Assembly: GCA_021741245.1 (NCBI GenBank)
Contig: JAIOYF010000002.1
Location: 124,001 to 188,000 of the forward strand
Origin: Paracoccaceae bacterium
GTDB taxonomy: Bacteria > Pseudomonadota > Alphaproteobacteria > Rhodobacterales > Rhodobacteraceae
Direction of reading: 5' to 3'
Length of the DNA: 64,000 nucleotides
Shown: positions 35,580-44,292 of the stretch, in pieces
Layout of the letters: each line of letters begins with the position of its first letter
Numbering within the stretch: position 1 is the first letter of the stretch
Made by a program: the position numbers and the translations under genes
The notes under the pieces: generated by a model
Databases searched by the model: none
What the model was told of the DNA's origin: nothing
What the model saw: only the letters and a program-made list of their open reading frames with translations

Positions 35580-36899
35580 TCACGATATTCCAAAGAAATC
35601 CGGCTTTGATGCCGCCCGATGTGTCACCCAATCATAAACCCCAACCACCTGTTCAGCCTTGCGCTGCCATGTAAAAAAACCCTCCACACGGGCGCGGGCG
35701 GCCTCGGCCTTTTGGGCAACCTCAGCCGGATGATCCGCAAGGTGGATCAGTTGGGCAGCAAGCCCCGCAATGACTGCATCACGCGGGCCAATCGGCACTT
35801 TGAACCCGGTGGTTTCGGTGACCAGTTCGGCGGGCCCCGCGTAATCAATAACCACGGGGCACAGGCCCAGTGCCATCGCCTCCAACACCACGCCGCCGCC
35901 AAATTCCCGGATCGAGGGAAAGGTCAGCACGGTACAAGATGACGCGATATCTTGCACCTGTTCATGCTTTTTCCAGCCGTGAAAGCGCACGGCTTCGCCA
36001 AGTTCCGCCGCTTGGCTTTGCAAAGGACCAGCCATCGGTCCATCCCCGATGATATCCAGCGTCATCCGCCCCGAGGCCAACAGGGGGGCCGCAGCGGAAA
36101 GCAGCATATCCACCCCTTTGAGCGGCACCAACCGCCCGATGAAACAGGCCCGCAACGGCCCCCCAGCCAAGGTTGCAGCATGATCCGCCCGCCGCCAAAA
36201 CCGGGCCGGATCAATCGCATTCTCGGGCAGATAGATGCAACGCCCGTGGTGTTTTGGCGGGATATCCCGCAGCGTCTGGCGGGAGCCTGCAAGGATCGCA
36301 TCAGCCCGCAAGGTGCCTTGCCGACCCGGCAAGGCGCGATACAGGCCGCGCAGCTTTGACAGCCATTCGTTCTCTTTCGCCATCTCGGCCTCAAACCCCT
36401 TGGGCCAAGGCACGCCGCCATTGATGAGCCCCAGCACGAATGGCACGCCCGCGCGGCGGCATTTGGCGGCGATGGGGCTTTGCTGCACGGGCGATAGCGG
36501 GGTGATGCGGTGAACGATATCGAACGCGCCCGCCGCAATGCGCGGGCCGAACTGCCTCCAGACCAGATGCTCGAAGAATGGATAGCTGATGGTGTTGATG
36601 GCCTGCTGGATCGTCCATCCCCGCCCTGCCCCCCCCGACAACTTCTCGCCCAGTTTCCATAAGGGACGGGCAAGGGCTTCGGAATCAATCGCCGTAAAAT
36701 CCTGCCCTTCAACAAGCCCCGCCCTTAAGAAGGCATCGCGGTTGCGTATTTGGGTCACGATATGCACATCGGCCACCTCGGCCAAAGCCCGCGCCATGGA
36801 CCAGCCCACAAGCGGAACCGAAACCCATTCGGGATTTGCCGCCTCGGCCACGACAAGCACGCGGTACGGGCGGGCAGGTGGGGAAGGCGCTTGGGTCAA
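35580..36899 (-). CDS. glycosyltransferase family 4
   Basis: A 439-residue GT-B-fold glycosyltransferase. The C-terminal half carries the family 4 marks: ACFIGRLVPLKGVDMLL, a DIIGDGP block, and the donor-binding EFGGGVVLEAMALGLCPVV with the E-x7-E pair. The N-terminal half has a membrane-face basic/hydrophobic patch (GGAGRGWTIQQAINTISYPFFEHLVWRQFG is near it). It starts inside the stop of the O-antigen ligase-like gene (four-base ATGA overlap) and leads into the PKS gene, linking glycan and polyketide functions in one operon. Confidence 0.88.
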   Translation of the reverse strand: MTQAPSPPARPYRVLVVAEAANPEWVSVPLVGWSMARALAEVADVHIVTQIRNRDAFLRAGLVEGQDFTAIDSEALARPLWKLGEKLSGGAGRGWTIQQAINTISYPFFEHLVWRQFGPRIAAGAFDIVHRITPLSPVQQSPIAAKCRRAGVPFVLGLINGGVPWPKGFEAEMAKENEWLSKLRGLYRALPGRQGTLRADAILAGSRQTLRDIPPKHHGRCIYLPENAIDPARFWRRADHAATLAGGPLRACFIGRLVPLKGVDMLLSAAAPLLASGRMTLDIIGDGPMAGPLQSQAAELGEAVRFHGWKKHEQVQDIASSCTVLTFPSIREFGGGVVLEAMALGLCPVVIDYAGPAELVTETTGFKVPIGPRDAVIAGLAAQLIHLADHPAEVAQKAEAARARVEGFFTWQRKAEQVVGVYDWVTHRAASKPDFFGIS

Positions 36900-38302
36900 A
36901 GGATCGTCCTGTTTGGGTTGAAGGCAATGTCAAAATCACGACGCGTCTTTTCTTGGCGCGCAGCGGCAAGCGCCTCGGCATAGCCGGTCAGTGCCCCGGC
37001 CAGCAGCCATGTAAAGGGGATAAGGGTGTCATTTGGCAGCATGTCGAACAGGTTGGCGGCAAGGATCAGCGCCAATGTGCTGGCATAGGGGGACACCTCC
37101 GCCCCCTTAACATGGCGTGCCTCGCGCCAGATCAGAAAGACCGGAAGGGCCAGCAAACCAAATTCAGCGATATAGCCCAACCAGCCATAAACGCCCAAGG
37201 TGATCACCCAACCACCATCCGCGATGACACTGATCTGGCCCGAGATTGGATCATGCAAAAGGCTGCGCCCATAGCCCCCCCACCCAAACCAAGGGCGCTC
37301 GGCCGCATGGGCCAACAACAAGTCCTCATTCGTGATGCGAAAGGCCAAGGATAGGCCCCGCTCTTCATTCATCTTCGTTGCAAAGGCCAAGATATCATCA
37401 ACCGGCACCAGATGCAGACCCCGGAGCAACGGATAGGTGATCACGACCGCCGCCATCACCGCCGCGATGGTCAATTGCAATCGTCTTGGTGCAATTAAAA
37501 TCAGCGGACCAATCAGCAGCGCATAGACCCAGACACCCGCACTTCGGCAGATCAGCACGACAAAGATCAGGTAAAGCATCACAAGAAACTGTTTGTGCCG
37601 AACAGCGGCGGGACCAATGCGGAACAGCGTGATGGAGGCCAAAAGGCACATCAGCGCAAAGAAGGCGACCCAAAGCGCATGGGGCATGAACACAAAGGGG
37701 CGATACCCGCCAAAGCGAACGGCCTGCGAAAAATCATGCTGAAAAAATCCATAAATCATCAGGTTGATCTGTGGCGACATCCGCGCCTCCCACGCCATCG
37801 GCAGGGAATAGATCACCCCCGCCGTGACAAGACCGACCAGAACAGCCCGCTGCGCCTTTGGCGTTGCCAGATACTTGCGCGCCATGAAAAAGGGCAAAAG
37901 CACGATGAATTGCCCGGCGACGGCAGCAAGCGAGTCATAGATGCGCATGGCCGGCAAACTGGCATGCTCAAAAAACATCCGGTCCCCGTTACTCAACACA
38001 GTGGCAAAGGGGCTCAGGACGTAAAGCATGATCAACATCCGCGCCAAAAGCGAGGACGGCCACAGGCTGAACCGCTCTTTGAGCAAAAAGACGACGGCGG
38101 CAGCGGCGGCTAGGTTGGGGATCGAGTATTTGTCAAAGTCGGGAACCATCGGCAAATCGATGGCTGTCAGCGGGGGCAAAACCATGTAGCCGCCAAGAAT
38201 TGTCCAGACCAAGGCACGTGCCGGGTCGAGGCGCGTGTAAAGCGCCCATGCGACCACCGGCCACAGGTACAACATCATATAGGCAATCTGGTTACCGGGC
38301 AT
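36896..38302 (-). CDS. O-antigen ligase/polymerase-like membrane protein
   Basis: A 468-residue inner-membrane protein with about ten to twelve hydrophobic segments and a large periplasmic loop. The block FRITNEDLLLAHAAERPWFGWGGYG matches the conserved periplasmic segment of the Wzy_C/O-antigen ligase group (Arg, Trp and a Pro-x-x-Gly-x-Gly pattern). Such proteins polymerise repeat units or attach a glycan to a lipid or protein acceptor. It is the first gene of the minus-strand operon that continues into the PKS and NRPS, and is divergent from the WecG-type gene. Confidence 0.8.
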   Translation of the reverse strand: MPGNQIAYMMLYLWPVVAWALYTRLDPARALVWTILGGYMVLPPLTAIDLPMVPDFDKYSIPNLAAAAAVVFLLKERFSLWPSSLLARMLIMLYVLSPFATVLSNGDRMFFEHASLPAMRIYDSLAAVAGQFIVLLPFFMARKYLATPKAQRAVLVGLVTAGVIYSLPMAWEARMSPQINLMIYGFFQHDFSQAVRFGGYRPFVFMPHALWVAFFALMCLLASITLFRIGPAAVRHKQFLVMLYLIFVVLICRSAGVWVYALLIGPLILIAPRRLQLTIAAVMAAVVITYPLLRGLHLVPVDDILAFATKMNEERGLSLAFRITNEDLLLAHAAERPWFGWGGYGRSLLHDPISGQISVIADGGWVITLGVYGWLGYIAEFGLLALPVFLIWREARHVKGAEVSPYASTLALILAANLFDMLPNDTLIPFTWLLAGALTGYAEALAAARQEKTRRDFDIAFNPNRTIL

Positions 38303-38466
38303 CAGGTCTCAACGGCGAACGGGAAATCTGTCTTCGTGTCTTTGGCTTAATATGTCTGTGTGGCGATGTCGTGGCAGGATGAAAATCAAGCAGGCCCTGA
38401 TAGTAAGGATTCAGCGTATCAGAGTCCCTTGGACAAACAGTTTTTCACACCGGACTGGAAAAATCC

Positions 38467-39255
38467 ATGTTAAGGGGAGGAATCCCTTACCCGAGCGTAC
38501 CAGTGCAGTTCCGCTTTAACGATCATAATATTGTAGTGAACATAAGCGACCGCGAAGCGCTATTGACTGATATTCGCAAGAGATTTCGGGGCAGGCAGGG
38601 TTTCGCCTTGGCCACAATCAATCTCGACCACCTGGTTAAACTGCACCGGTCATCCACCTATCGCGCAGCCTATGCCAAGCAAGACCTTGTGGTGGCGGAT
38701 GGAAATCCGATTGTCTGGCTTTCGCGACTCGCCGGACACAGGGTTGATTTGATCCCCGGGTCAGATCTGCTGCTCCCCATGCTGGAACTCGCTGCGATCG
38801 AAGGCGTTCCTGTTGGCTTTTTCGGATCGACGCGGCAGGCGCTTGCCGATGCAGCAGACGTTCTGCGCAAGACTATAAAGGGTCTCAATATTGCATGGAC
38901 TGGTTCGCCAGAGATGGGCTTCGATCCAGAGGGGGATGAGGCGAAAACCGCCCTTGAGCAAATGCAGGCCGCTGGCGTCGTCTTATGCATCTTGGCGCTG
39001 ACAGCCCCCAGACAAGAGGGATTTGCCGCCTTTGGGCGTTCCATAGCCCCCGGAATTGGGTTTTGCAGCTTTGGGGCCGGGCTTGATTTTGTTACCGGCC
39101 GCCAAATCCGCGCACCGCGTTGGGTTCAGGCCCTTGCGATGGAATGGCTTTGGCGCGCCTTGTCATCGCCCAGACGGATGATCCCGCGTTATGCAGCCTG
39201 CGCCGCCATCTTGCCGCGCGAAGCCATTTCTGCCCTGCGCCAACGTGGCAAATAG
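38467..39255 (+). CDS. WecG/TagA/CpsF family glycosyltransferase
   Basis: A 262-residue glycosyltransferase of family GT26. Marks are ATINLDHLVKLHRSSTYRAAY, VVADGNPIVWLSRLAG, LPMLELAAIEGVPVGFFGS and LCILALTAPRQEGFA. The family adds the second sugar (for example ManNAcA or a glucuronic-type sugar) to a lipid-linked intermediate at the inner membrane. It is divergent from the O-antigen ligase-like gene across 164 bases, and convergent with the GT2 gene at 39279. Codon usage is slightly more AT-rich near its start than in neighbours. Confidence 0.88.
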   Translation: MLRGGIPYPSVPVQFRFNDHNIVVNISDREALLTDIRKRFRGRQGFALATINLDHLVKLHRSSTYRAAYAKQDLVVADGNPIVWLSRLAGHRVDLIPGSDLLLPMLELAAIEGVPVGFFGSTRQALADAADVLRKTIKGLNIAWTGSPEMGFDPEGDEAKTALEQMQAAGVVLCILALTAPRQEGFAAFGRSIAPGIGFCSFGAGLDFVTGRQIRAPRWVQALAMEWLWRALSSPRRMIPRYAACAAILPREAISALRQRGK

Positions 39256-39278
39256 CGGCCCTTGATCCAACAGCGCAC

Positions 39279-40298
39279 CTATTTGTATTCGATCAGCCCG
39301 CGCTTTCGCCCCTTGAGCCGGTCGAAATAATAGCCCAGCGCTCCCCGCGCCTCGGCAAAACGGCCGACAACCGTAAACAGGCCCACAAGCCACCCCAATC
39401 TTGAAAATTGCGCACGTTGGGCAAGCCGGACCACCTGCAGTGGATAGATGAGCGCCATCATCGCACCAATGGGGTGAAGCAGCGCGGCAATCACAACCAC
39501 CATCGGGATGACCGCCCCCCAAATGATGGCACGATTGGTCTCTTTCACCCAATGACGCTCAGCAGCCGCGCCATGCAATGCTGCCCCTTCGGCAAAGGCA
39601 TGCCCTGATCGCACCATTCGGCGCCACCATTGTCCGAAACGGGTCAGTGCGGCATCGTGAAGCGTCATCTCGGCATCAATGCGCCAGATCTCTCCACCTG
39701 TGCGTTGCAGACGAAGACAAAGCTCAGGCTCTTCCCCGGCAATCAGATCGTCACGAAAGCCACCAACATTGAGCAAGGGAACATAGCGGAACAATGCATC
39801 CCCGCCGCAGGCACGCGTCTTGCCCACCGGGGTGTTCCACTCATGATCTGTCAAAGTGTTGTAGATCGACGCCTCGGGGTGGCGTTCGCGGCGGCGACCA
39901 CAAATGACGACAGCCCCCGGCGTCCTTTTGAAAGCATCCTTTGCGGCAGGCAGCCAGTCTGCATCAAGCGTGCAATCCCCATCAATCAGTTGGACGAAAT
40001 CAGGCGCGTCCTCAGCCAAAGCAAAGATGCCAGCGTTGCGTGCCCGGGCCGCCGTAAAGGGCTTTGTCATATCCAGCGGCACAACGATGGCCCCTGCTTC
40101 GCGCGCAGATATGACGGAGCGATCTTTTGACCCGCTGTCCACGTAAACAATGCGTCGAACCCGACCTTTGAGCGAGTTCAGACAGGCCAAAAGACGCGCG
40201 CCTTCGTTCCGCCCGATAACCACGGCATCGATGGTTTCAGACCGCGTGGCCGATTGATCCGCGGAACGAACGGGCGTGGTCGGGGGCGTCGGGATCAT
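39279..40298 (-). CDS. glycosyltransferase family 2, ExoA-like
   Basis: A 339-residue GT2 with an N-terminal GT-A domain (DAVVIGRNEGARLLACLNSL, VYVDSGSKDRS, FVQLIDGDCTL as the DxD site, and LIAGEEPELCLRLQRTGGEIWRI) and C-terminal membrane helices (NRAIIWGAVIPMVVVIAALLHPI). This layout resembles ExoA/succinoglycan-type polysaccharide transferases that act on undecaprenyl-linked sugars. It is divergent from the BY-kinase gene with 281 bases between them. Confidence 0.88.
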   Translation of the reverse strand: MIPTPPTTPVRSADQSATRSETIDAVVIGRNEGARLLACLNSLKGRVRRIVYVDSGSKDRSVISAREAGAIVVPLDMTKPFTAARARNAGIFALAEDAPDFVQLIDGDCTLDADWLPAAKDAFKRTPGAVVICGRRRERHPEASIYNTLTDHEWNTPVGKTRACGGDALFRYVPLLNVGGFRDDLIAGEEPELCLRLQRTGGEIWRIDAEMTLHDAALTRFGQWWRRMVRSGHAFAEGAALHGAAAERHWVKETNRAIIWGAVIPMVVVIAALLHPIGAMMALIYPLQVVRLAQRAQFSRLGWLVGLFTVVGRFAEARGALGYYFDRLKGRKRGLIEYK

Positions 40299-40579
40299 CG
40301 TCTTTGCTTTTCACCAAAATACACCTCGAACCATAGGGAATTCTGCCTTGAATGGAAAGCGCAGTGCATCCTTCCGTCAGGGCAAACGCTTCCATTTCGG
40401 GGTGTTATCTGGTAGACGAAAAGATAACTGGGCGGGGGCCTGGCGATTCTGACGGTGATAGGAGCATGTTGTTTCTGGCCATCACATTTGGATGAACCTG
40501 GTCGCGGCCTGCTGCAAGGCGGGTGTAATTTAACTTGTACCGACCAATGGGTCGCGGCTTGCAGGAGTGTGCCATTCAA
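40299..40579. promoter_or_regulatory. divergent intergenic region between GT2 and BY-kinase genes
   Basis: The 281-base gap separates the starts of the GT2 (minus) and the BY-kinase (plus). It must hold promoters for both transcripts. An AGGAG sits 12 bases before the chosen kinase ATG. I could not single out a convincing -35/-10 pair by eye. Confidence 0.4.
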
Positions 40580-41515
40580 ATGGCAAAAGACAACAAGTTG
40601 GCATTGCTGACAGACTATACGCAGTATTTGGGATTAATGCCGATGGCTGAGGATGACGTGGAAGCCTCTCGCCGGGATAGGTCCGCAACGGTTTCTTTGT
40701 TCCGCAAGGGTCAGAATGCAGAGCGCCCACTTCCTGCTGATGGTCCGCATTTGGAGCGGGACGTCTTTACCGAGGCCTATCCCCTTACCTTGTTCAACCC
40801 TGCCCGCGTTTGGGAATCACTGAACGCAGTGACGCTGAACGGAGATACTCTTGCCGGAAACGGTCTGTTTACGAATCCGGATGAAAACGCGGCGGGGCCG
40901 GCCTTTGACATTTTGCGCACCCGAATTTCGCAAGCAATGGCAGAGCGCGGCTGGCGCCGGATTGGGATCACATCGCCAACGCATGGCTGCGGCAAGTCCT
41001 TTACGGCGGCAAATCTTGCCCTCAGCCTTGCACGGCGTCCGGGCAGCCGGACCGTTCTGATCGATCTTGATCTGCGACGCCCCAATCTGCACACTCTGTT
41101 GGGCCTGACACCCGCGGGCGCGCTGCGCGATTTTCTGGATGGTTCTCAACCCTTGGAATCGATGTTCGTCCGCGTGGGCAGAACCCTTGCCATTGGTCTG
41201 AACGGCGAGGCCGCAAGCGATGCCGGTGATATTTTGCATGCGCCCGAATCCAAGCGGGCGTTTGAGGCGATGGATGTGCAACTTGACCCCGAAATTGTGG
41301 TGATCGATCTGCCGCCTGCACTGGTCTCTGACGATGTCATTGCCATGGGTGACAAGATTGACGCCGTTGTGATCGTTGTGGATGGAACACGCAGCACCGC
41401 ACGCGACATCCGCGCCTGTGAGGCGCTGTTTGAGGGGCGCATCCCTGTCATGGGTATTGTGTTGAACCGGGCGCAGGACCGGGGGCTTGGCCGCTTGCGC
41501 TATGGAAAGGGTTGA
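40580..41515 (+). CDS. CpsD/ExoP-type BY-kinase-like ATPase, lacking a tyrosine cluster
   Basis: A 311-residue cytoplasmic P-loop ATPase of the bacterial tyrosine kinase type that controls polysaccharide chain length with a Wzz-like partner. Walker A is SPTHGCGKSFTAANLAL, Walker A' VLIDLDLRRPNLH and Walker B IVVIDLPPAL. The C-terminus ends GRLRYGKG, with a single tyrosine instead of the usual cluster that is autophosphorylated. The start at 40580 is preceded by AGGAG; an earlier in-frame ATG exists. It is three bases before the Wzz-like gene. Confidence 0.85.
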   Translation: MAKDNKLALLTDYTQYLGLMPMAEDDVEASRRDRSATVSLFRKGQNAERPLPADGPHLERDVFTEAYPLTLFNPARVWESLNAVTLNGDTLAGNGLFTNPDENAAGPAFDILRTRISQAMAERGWRRIGITSPTHGCGKSFTAANLALSLARRPGSRTVLIDLDLRRPNLHTLLGLTPAGALRDFLDGSQPLESMFVRVGRTLAIGLNGEAASDAGDILHAPESKRAFEAMDVQLDPEIVVIDLPPALVSDDVIAMGDKIDAVVIVVDGTRSTARDIRACEALFEGRIPVMGIVLNRAQDRGLGRLRYGKG

Positions 41516-41518
41516 CCC

Positions 41519-42862
41519 ATGGGACCGATCCAATCCTTTGATGATCTGGTAAGCCTATTGCAACGGCGCTTTTGGGTGATCCTTCTGGTGGGCATTCTTG
41601 GCTCGGTCATCGGCGTCATCAGCGCAATCAATCGGCCAGACGTGTTTGAATCGGCGGCCGTCATTCAGGTTGAACTGCCGACCGTCACCGAGGCGGGGCA
41701 AGCCGTCGCGACGCCCGTCAACGCGCTGCAACTTTTGCAGGTGATCGAACAGCGCCTGACGACGCGCGATAACATTCTGGCGCTGATTGATCGCCACGGA
41801 TTGTTTGACGACGCGCCCGCTACATCGCTGGAAGACCGCGTTGCCGCCATGCGCGGGGCCATCCGGTTTCAAAGCGTCTCAACCGCAACAGGCGGGGGGC
41901 TTTCGGCCATCATCATCGTGGCGCAGGCGGGCAAGGCGGATGACGCCGCAGCCGTGGCCAACGACCTTGCGCAATCGGTTCTGGATATGGGGGCGGCAGA
42001 CAAGCGCGCCACCGCTGACGCCACGTTCAGCTTTTTCAAAGAGGAGGAAGCCCGGATTTGGTCAGAGCTCACCAGCCTTGAACAGCAGATCGCCCAATAT
42101 CGCGAAGCCAACCAAGACAGCTTGCCCGCAGCACGCGAAAATCGCCGGGATGAGGCCATTCAACTTGAAGCCGCCCTGCGAGAAATCGATCAAGAACTGG
42201 CTGGACTGCAAGACGAAGACAGCCGGATCCGCAGCGGAGGAACGCTGCGCGCCACAGACCGCCGCAGACTAGATGAGATTGCGCAGCGCAAGAGTGTGCT
42301 GACAGCCCAGCGTGCGCCCCTGATGACCAGAAAGACAGAGTTGCTGGCCAATCTTGGGAACGCGGCCGAGGTTGATCGCGCCTTGTCGACCTTTGACCGC
42401 CAATTGCGACAGTTGCAGGAGCAGTATTCGGTTGTGGCGACCCGCATGGCCGAGGCCGAGACAACCCAGCGCCTTGCCGAACGTCGCCAAAACGAGCGCT
42501 TTGCCCTTTTGGAACGGGCGATTACGCCCGAATATCCCATCGGATCAGGCAATAGAAAGCGGGCCATTGCGGCAGCCATCGCAAGTTTCGGGGCGGGCTT
42601 TGTGCTGGCGTTCATGCTTGACGTTTTCAAACCCATCATTCGCAGTTCGGCCCAGCTTGAACGAGAGTTAAACCTGCGCCCCATCGTGGCAATCCCGGAC
42701 CTGCCAACCAAGGCGCGACGACCAAGAAAGCGCGATGAGGTCAAAAGCCTGATCGAAAACGGCTTGTCGCGCCTGCCCAATGCGGAGCTGTCAAGCACGG
42801 CCCTGATGATTGGCGGTGGGGCAGCGATCTTGCTGATGGTGGCCTTTGCCGCTGTGACCTGA
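41519..42862 (+). CDS. Wzz/GumC-type polysaccharide chain-length regulator
   Basis: A 447-residue polysaccharide co-polymerase. An N-terminal helix (FWVILLVGILGSVIGVISAI, about 19-38) is followed by a long periplasmic coiled-coil region (about 140-330) rich in Glu, Ala and Arg. A second helix (KRAIAAAIASFGAGFVLAFML, near 350) and a third C-terminal hydrophobic segment follow. The kinase domain is absent and supplied by the upstream BY-kinase gene. The two are translationally linked (three-base gap) and end at a strong bidirectional terminator. Confidence 0.85.
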   Translation: MGPIQSFDDLVSLLQRRFWVILLVGILGSVIGVISAINRPDVFESAAVIQVELPTVTEAGQAVATPVNALQLLQVIEQRLTTRDNILALIDRHGLFDDAPATSLEDRVAAMRGAIRFQSVSTATGGGLSAIIIVAQAGKADDAAAVANDLAQSVLDMGAADKRATADATFSFFKEEEARIWSELTSLEQQIAQYREANQDSLPAARENRRDEAIQLEAALREIDQELAGLQDEDSRIRSGGTLRATDRRRLDEIAQRKSVLTAQRAPLMTRKTELLANLGNAAEVDRALSTFDRQLRQLQEQYSVVATRMAEAETTQRLAERRQNERFALLERAITPEYPIGSGNRKRAIAAAIASFGAGFVLAFMLDVFKPIIRSSAQLERELNLRPIVAIPDLPTKARRPRKRDEVKSLIENGLSRLPNAELSSTALMIGGGAAILLMVAFAAVT

Positions 42863-42883
42863 GGCACACGGAAATCGGAATGA

Positions 42884-42918
42884 AAAGGCCCGCCGCTGAT
42901 CATCAGAGGCGGGCCTTT
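42884..42918. terminator. bidirectional rho-independent terminator
   Basis: An 11-base perfect stem (AAAGGCCCGCC / GGCGGGCCTTT) with a 13-base loop lies between the convergent Wzz-like and sugar-transferase genes. A or T runs flank both arms, so it can work on either strand. Confidence 0.85.
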
Positions 42919-42946
42919 CTTATCAGGGCGCAGGCTCTTGATCCGT

Positions 42947-43654
42947 TCAGCAGCCCGTGCCCTTTACAACAACACTAACCGTCCGCAACAAAATGCGCAG
43001 GTCGGTCGTCAGGGCAAGGCCCTCTTCATAGACAGTGTCATAATCTGCCCGCGCCTCAAACGTCGTCTGATTTCGCCCGGATGTCTGCCAATAGCCTGTG
43101 ATGCCCGGCCGCAAGATGTAATAGGCAGAGCCGGGATACAGCGATTGTTGGTTCACCATCATGGGGCGCGGACCAACAAGGCTCATATCCCCAGTGAGCA
43201 CGTTCCAAAGCTGCGGCAACTCATCTAAGGATGACCGGCGCAAAAACCGACCAAACCGCGTGATCCGTGGATCATTCCGCAGTTTCTGCGACCGATCCCA
43301 TTCTTCTTTGGCGGCCGGGTCGCGCGCAAGCAGGTCTTGCATCTGGCGATCCGCATCCCGCACCATCGAGCGCAGCTTCCACATGCGGAAAATACGACCG
43401 TCCTTGCCCACGCGGGACTGTGTATAGAACGGGCTGCCACCATCACGTGCCACGCCAACGGCCAACGCCGCGATGACCGGCACCACGACAGGGGCGGCAA
43501 TCAGGATTGCGCTCAGATCAAGCGCCCGCTTGAAAATACTTCTATAAAATCCGAATTTTGGACGTCTGGACACAAAGGAGATTGCGCTCAGGTCTTTGGA
43601 AACGGAAACACGCGTCGCTTTGCGTGACGGAATGTCATTGAAGCTGATCGTCAT
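42947..43654 (-). CDS. ExoY/WbaP-type initiating sugar-phosphate transferase
   Basis: A 235-residue membrane enzyme that would start polysaccharide repeat synthesis by moving a hexose-1-phosphate to undecaprenyl phosphate. It has an N-terminal basic stretch, one hydrophobic hairpin (ALDLSAILIAAPVVVPVIAALAVGVARDG), and the catalytic core FRMWKLRSMVRDAD, RNDPRITRFGRFLRRSSLDELPQL, SLVGPRPMM and RPGITGYWQTSGR. The start at MTISFNDIP is inferred from the family; the frame extends 31 codons upstream without a better site. It faces away from the kinase/Wzz pair. Confidence 0.9.
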   Translation of the reverse strand: MTISFNDIPSRKATRVSVSKDLSAISFVSRRPKFGFYRSIFKRALDLSAILIAAPVVVPVIAALAVGVARDGGSPFYTQSRVGKDGRIFRMWKLRSMVRDADRQMQDLLARDPAAKEEWDRSQKLRNDPRITRFGRFLRRSSLDELPQLWNVLTGDMSLVGPRPMMVNQQSLYPGSAYYILRPGITGYWQTSGRNQTTFEARADYDTVYEEGLALTTDLRILLRTVSVVVKGTGC

Positions 43655-44292
43655 GCGCCTGACCCACACAGTCCAAGTATCGCTATCGGCGACAATTGCT
43701 GGCTTGGCGCAACACGACCGCATACGGCAGAGCCGAACGCACAGCATATATTCATAGTCAATTTGCAGATCATATTTAGCACTCGGATCAAGCGCCCCCG
43801 GTAACCACTTTACCTGTTATTCGGTATGTTTGGCGACCTCCATAAGTATAGGTTACATCTTTTTTTCACCTTATTGACCACTCTTTTTTGTTAAATTTGT
43901 GCCGCAAGATTGCCTAACTGTCCCGTAATACTACCAATGGTTGCAAATCGTTAACATCGCTTTCTTGGTTATGCCGAACGATTCGGACCCCTCGGTGCAA
44001 ACAATTCCCATCGTGGCCTGTCGCGGGCGCTGTTCATTAATCATGATCGTCCGAAAAACGCGCGCCAAACTGTGGATTTGGCACAGAATTCTGGAAACAA
44101 TCCGCTTCGTCAGATCGAAGTCATATCTCCCGTTTTGCGCAGATCAGGGCCTCGACCCCTTTCACCCTGCCCCCGCCGGAAACGGATGCCCTCCTCCCCC
44201 AAAAGCCGCCTTTTGGGCCAAGAAACAGCCTTTGCCTGCGGGTTTCTGGCAACGCATTTGACCTTACCTTTGCCTTACAATGGCCTGAGGTC
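43655..44292. other. 638-base intergenic region between sugar transferase and GT4
   Basis: This gap lies between divergent starts. It is AT-rich from about 43740 to 43960, including long T runs, in contrast to the coding flanks. The only longer frame here (43941-44261, plus) has no ribosome site and odd composition, so I do not call it. It probably holds divergent promoters and possibly a small regulator or RNA that cannot be seen. Confidence 0.5.

Noticed and set aside
43941-44261. 106-codon plus-strand frame in the intergenic gap
   Set aside because: No ribosome site, proline-rich end typical of translated non-coding GC sequence, and no family pattern.
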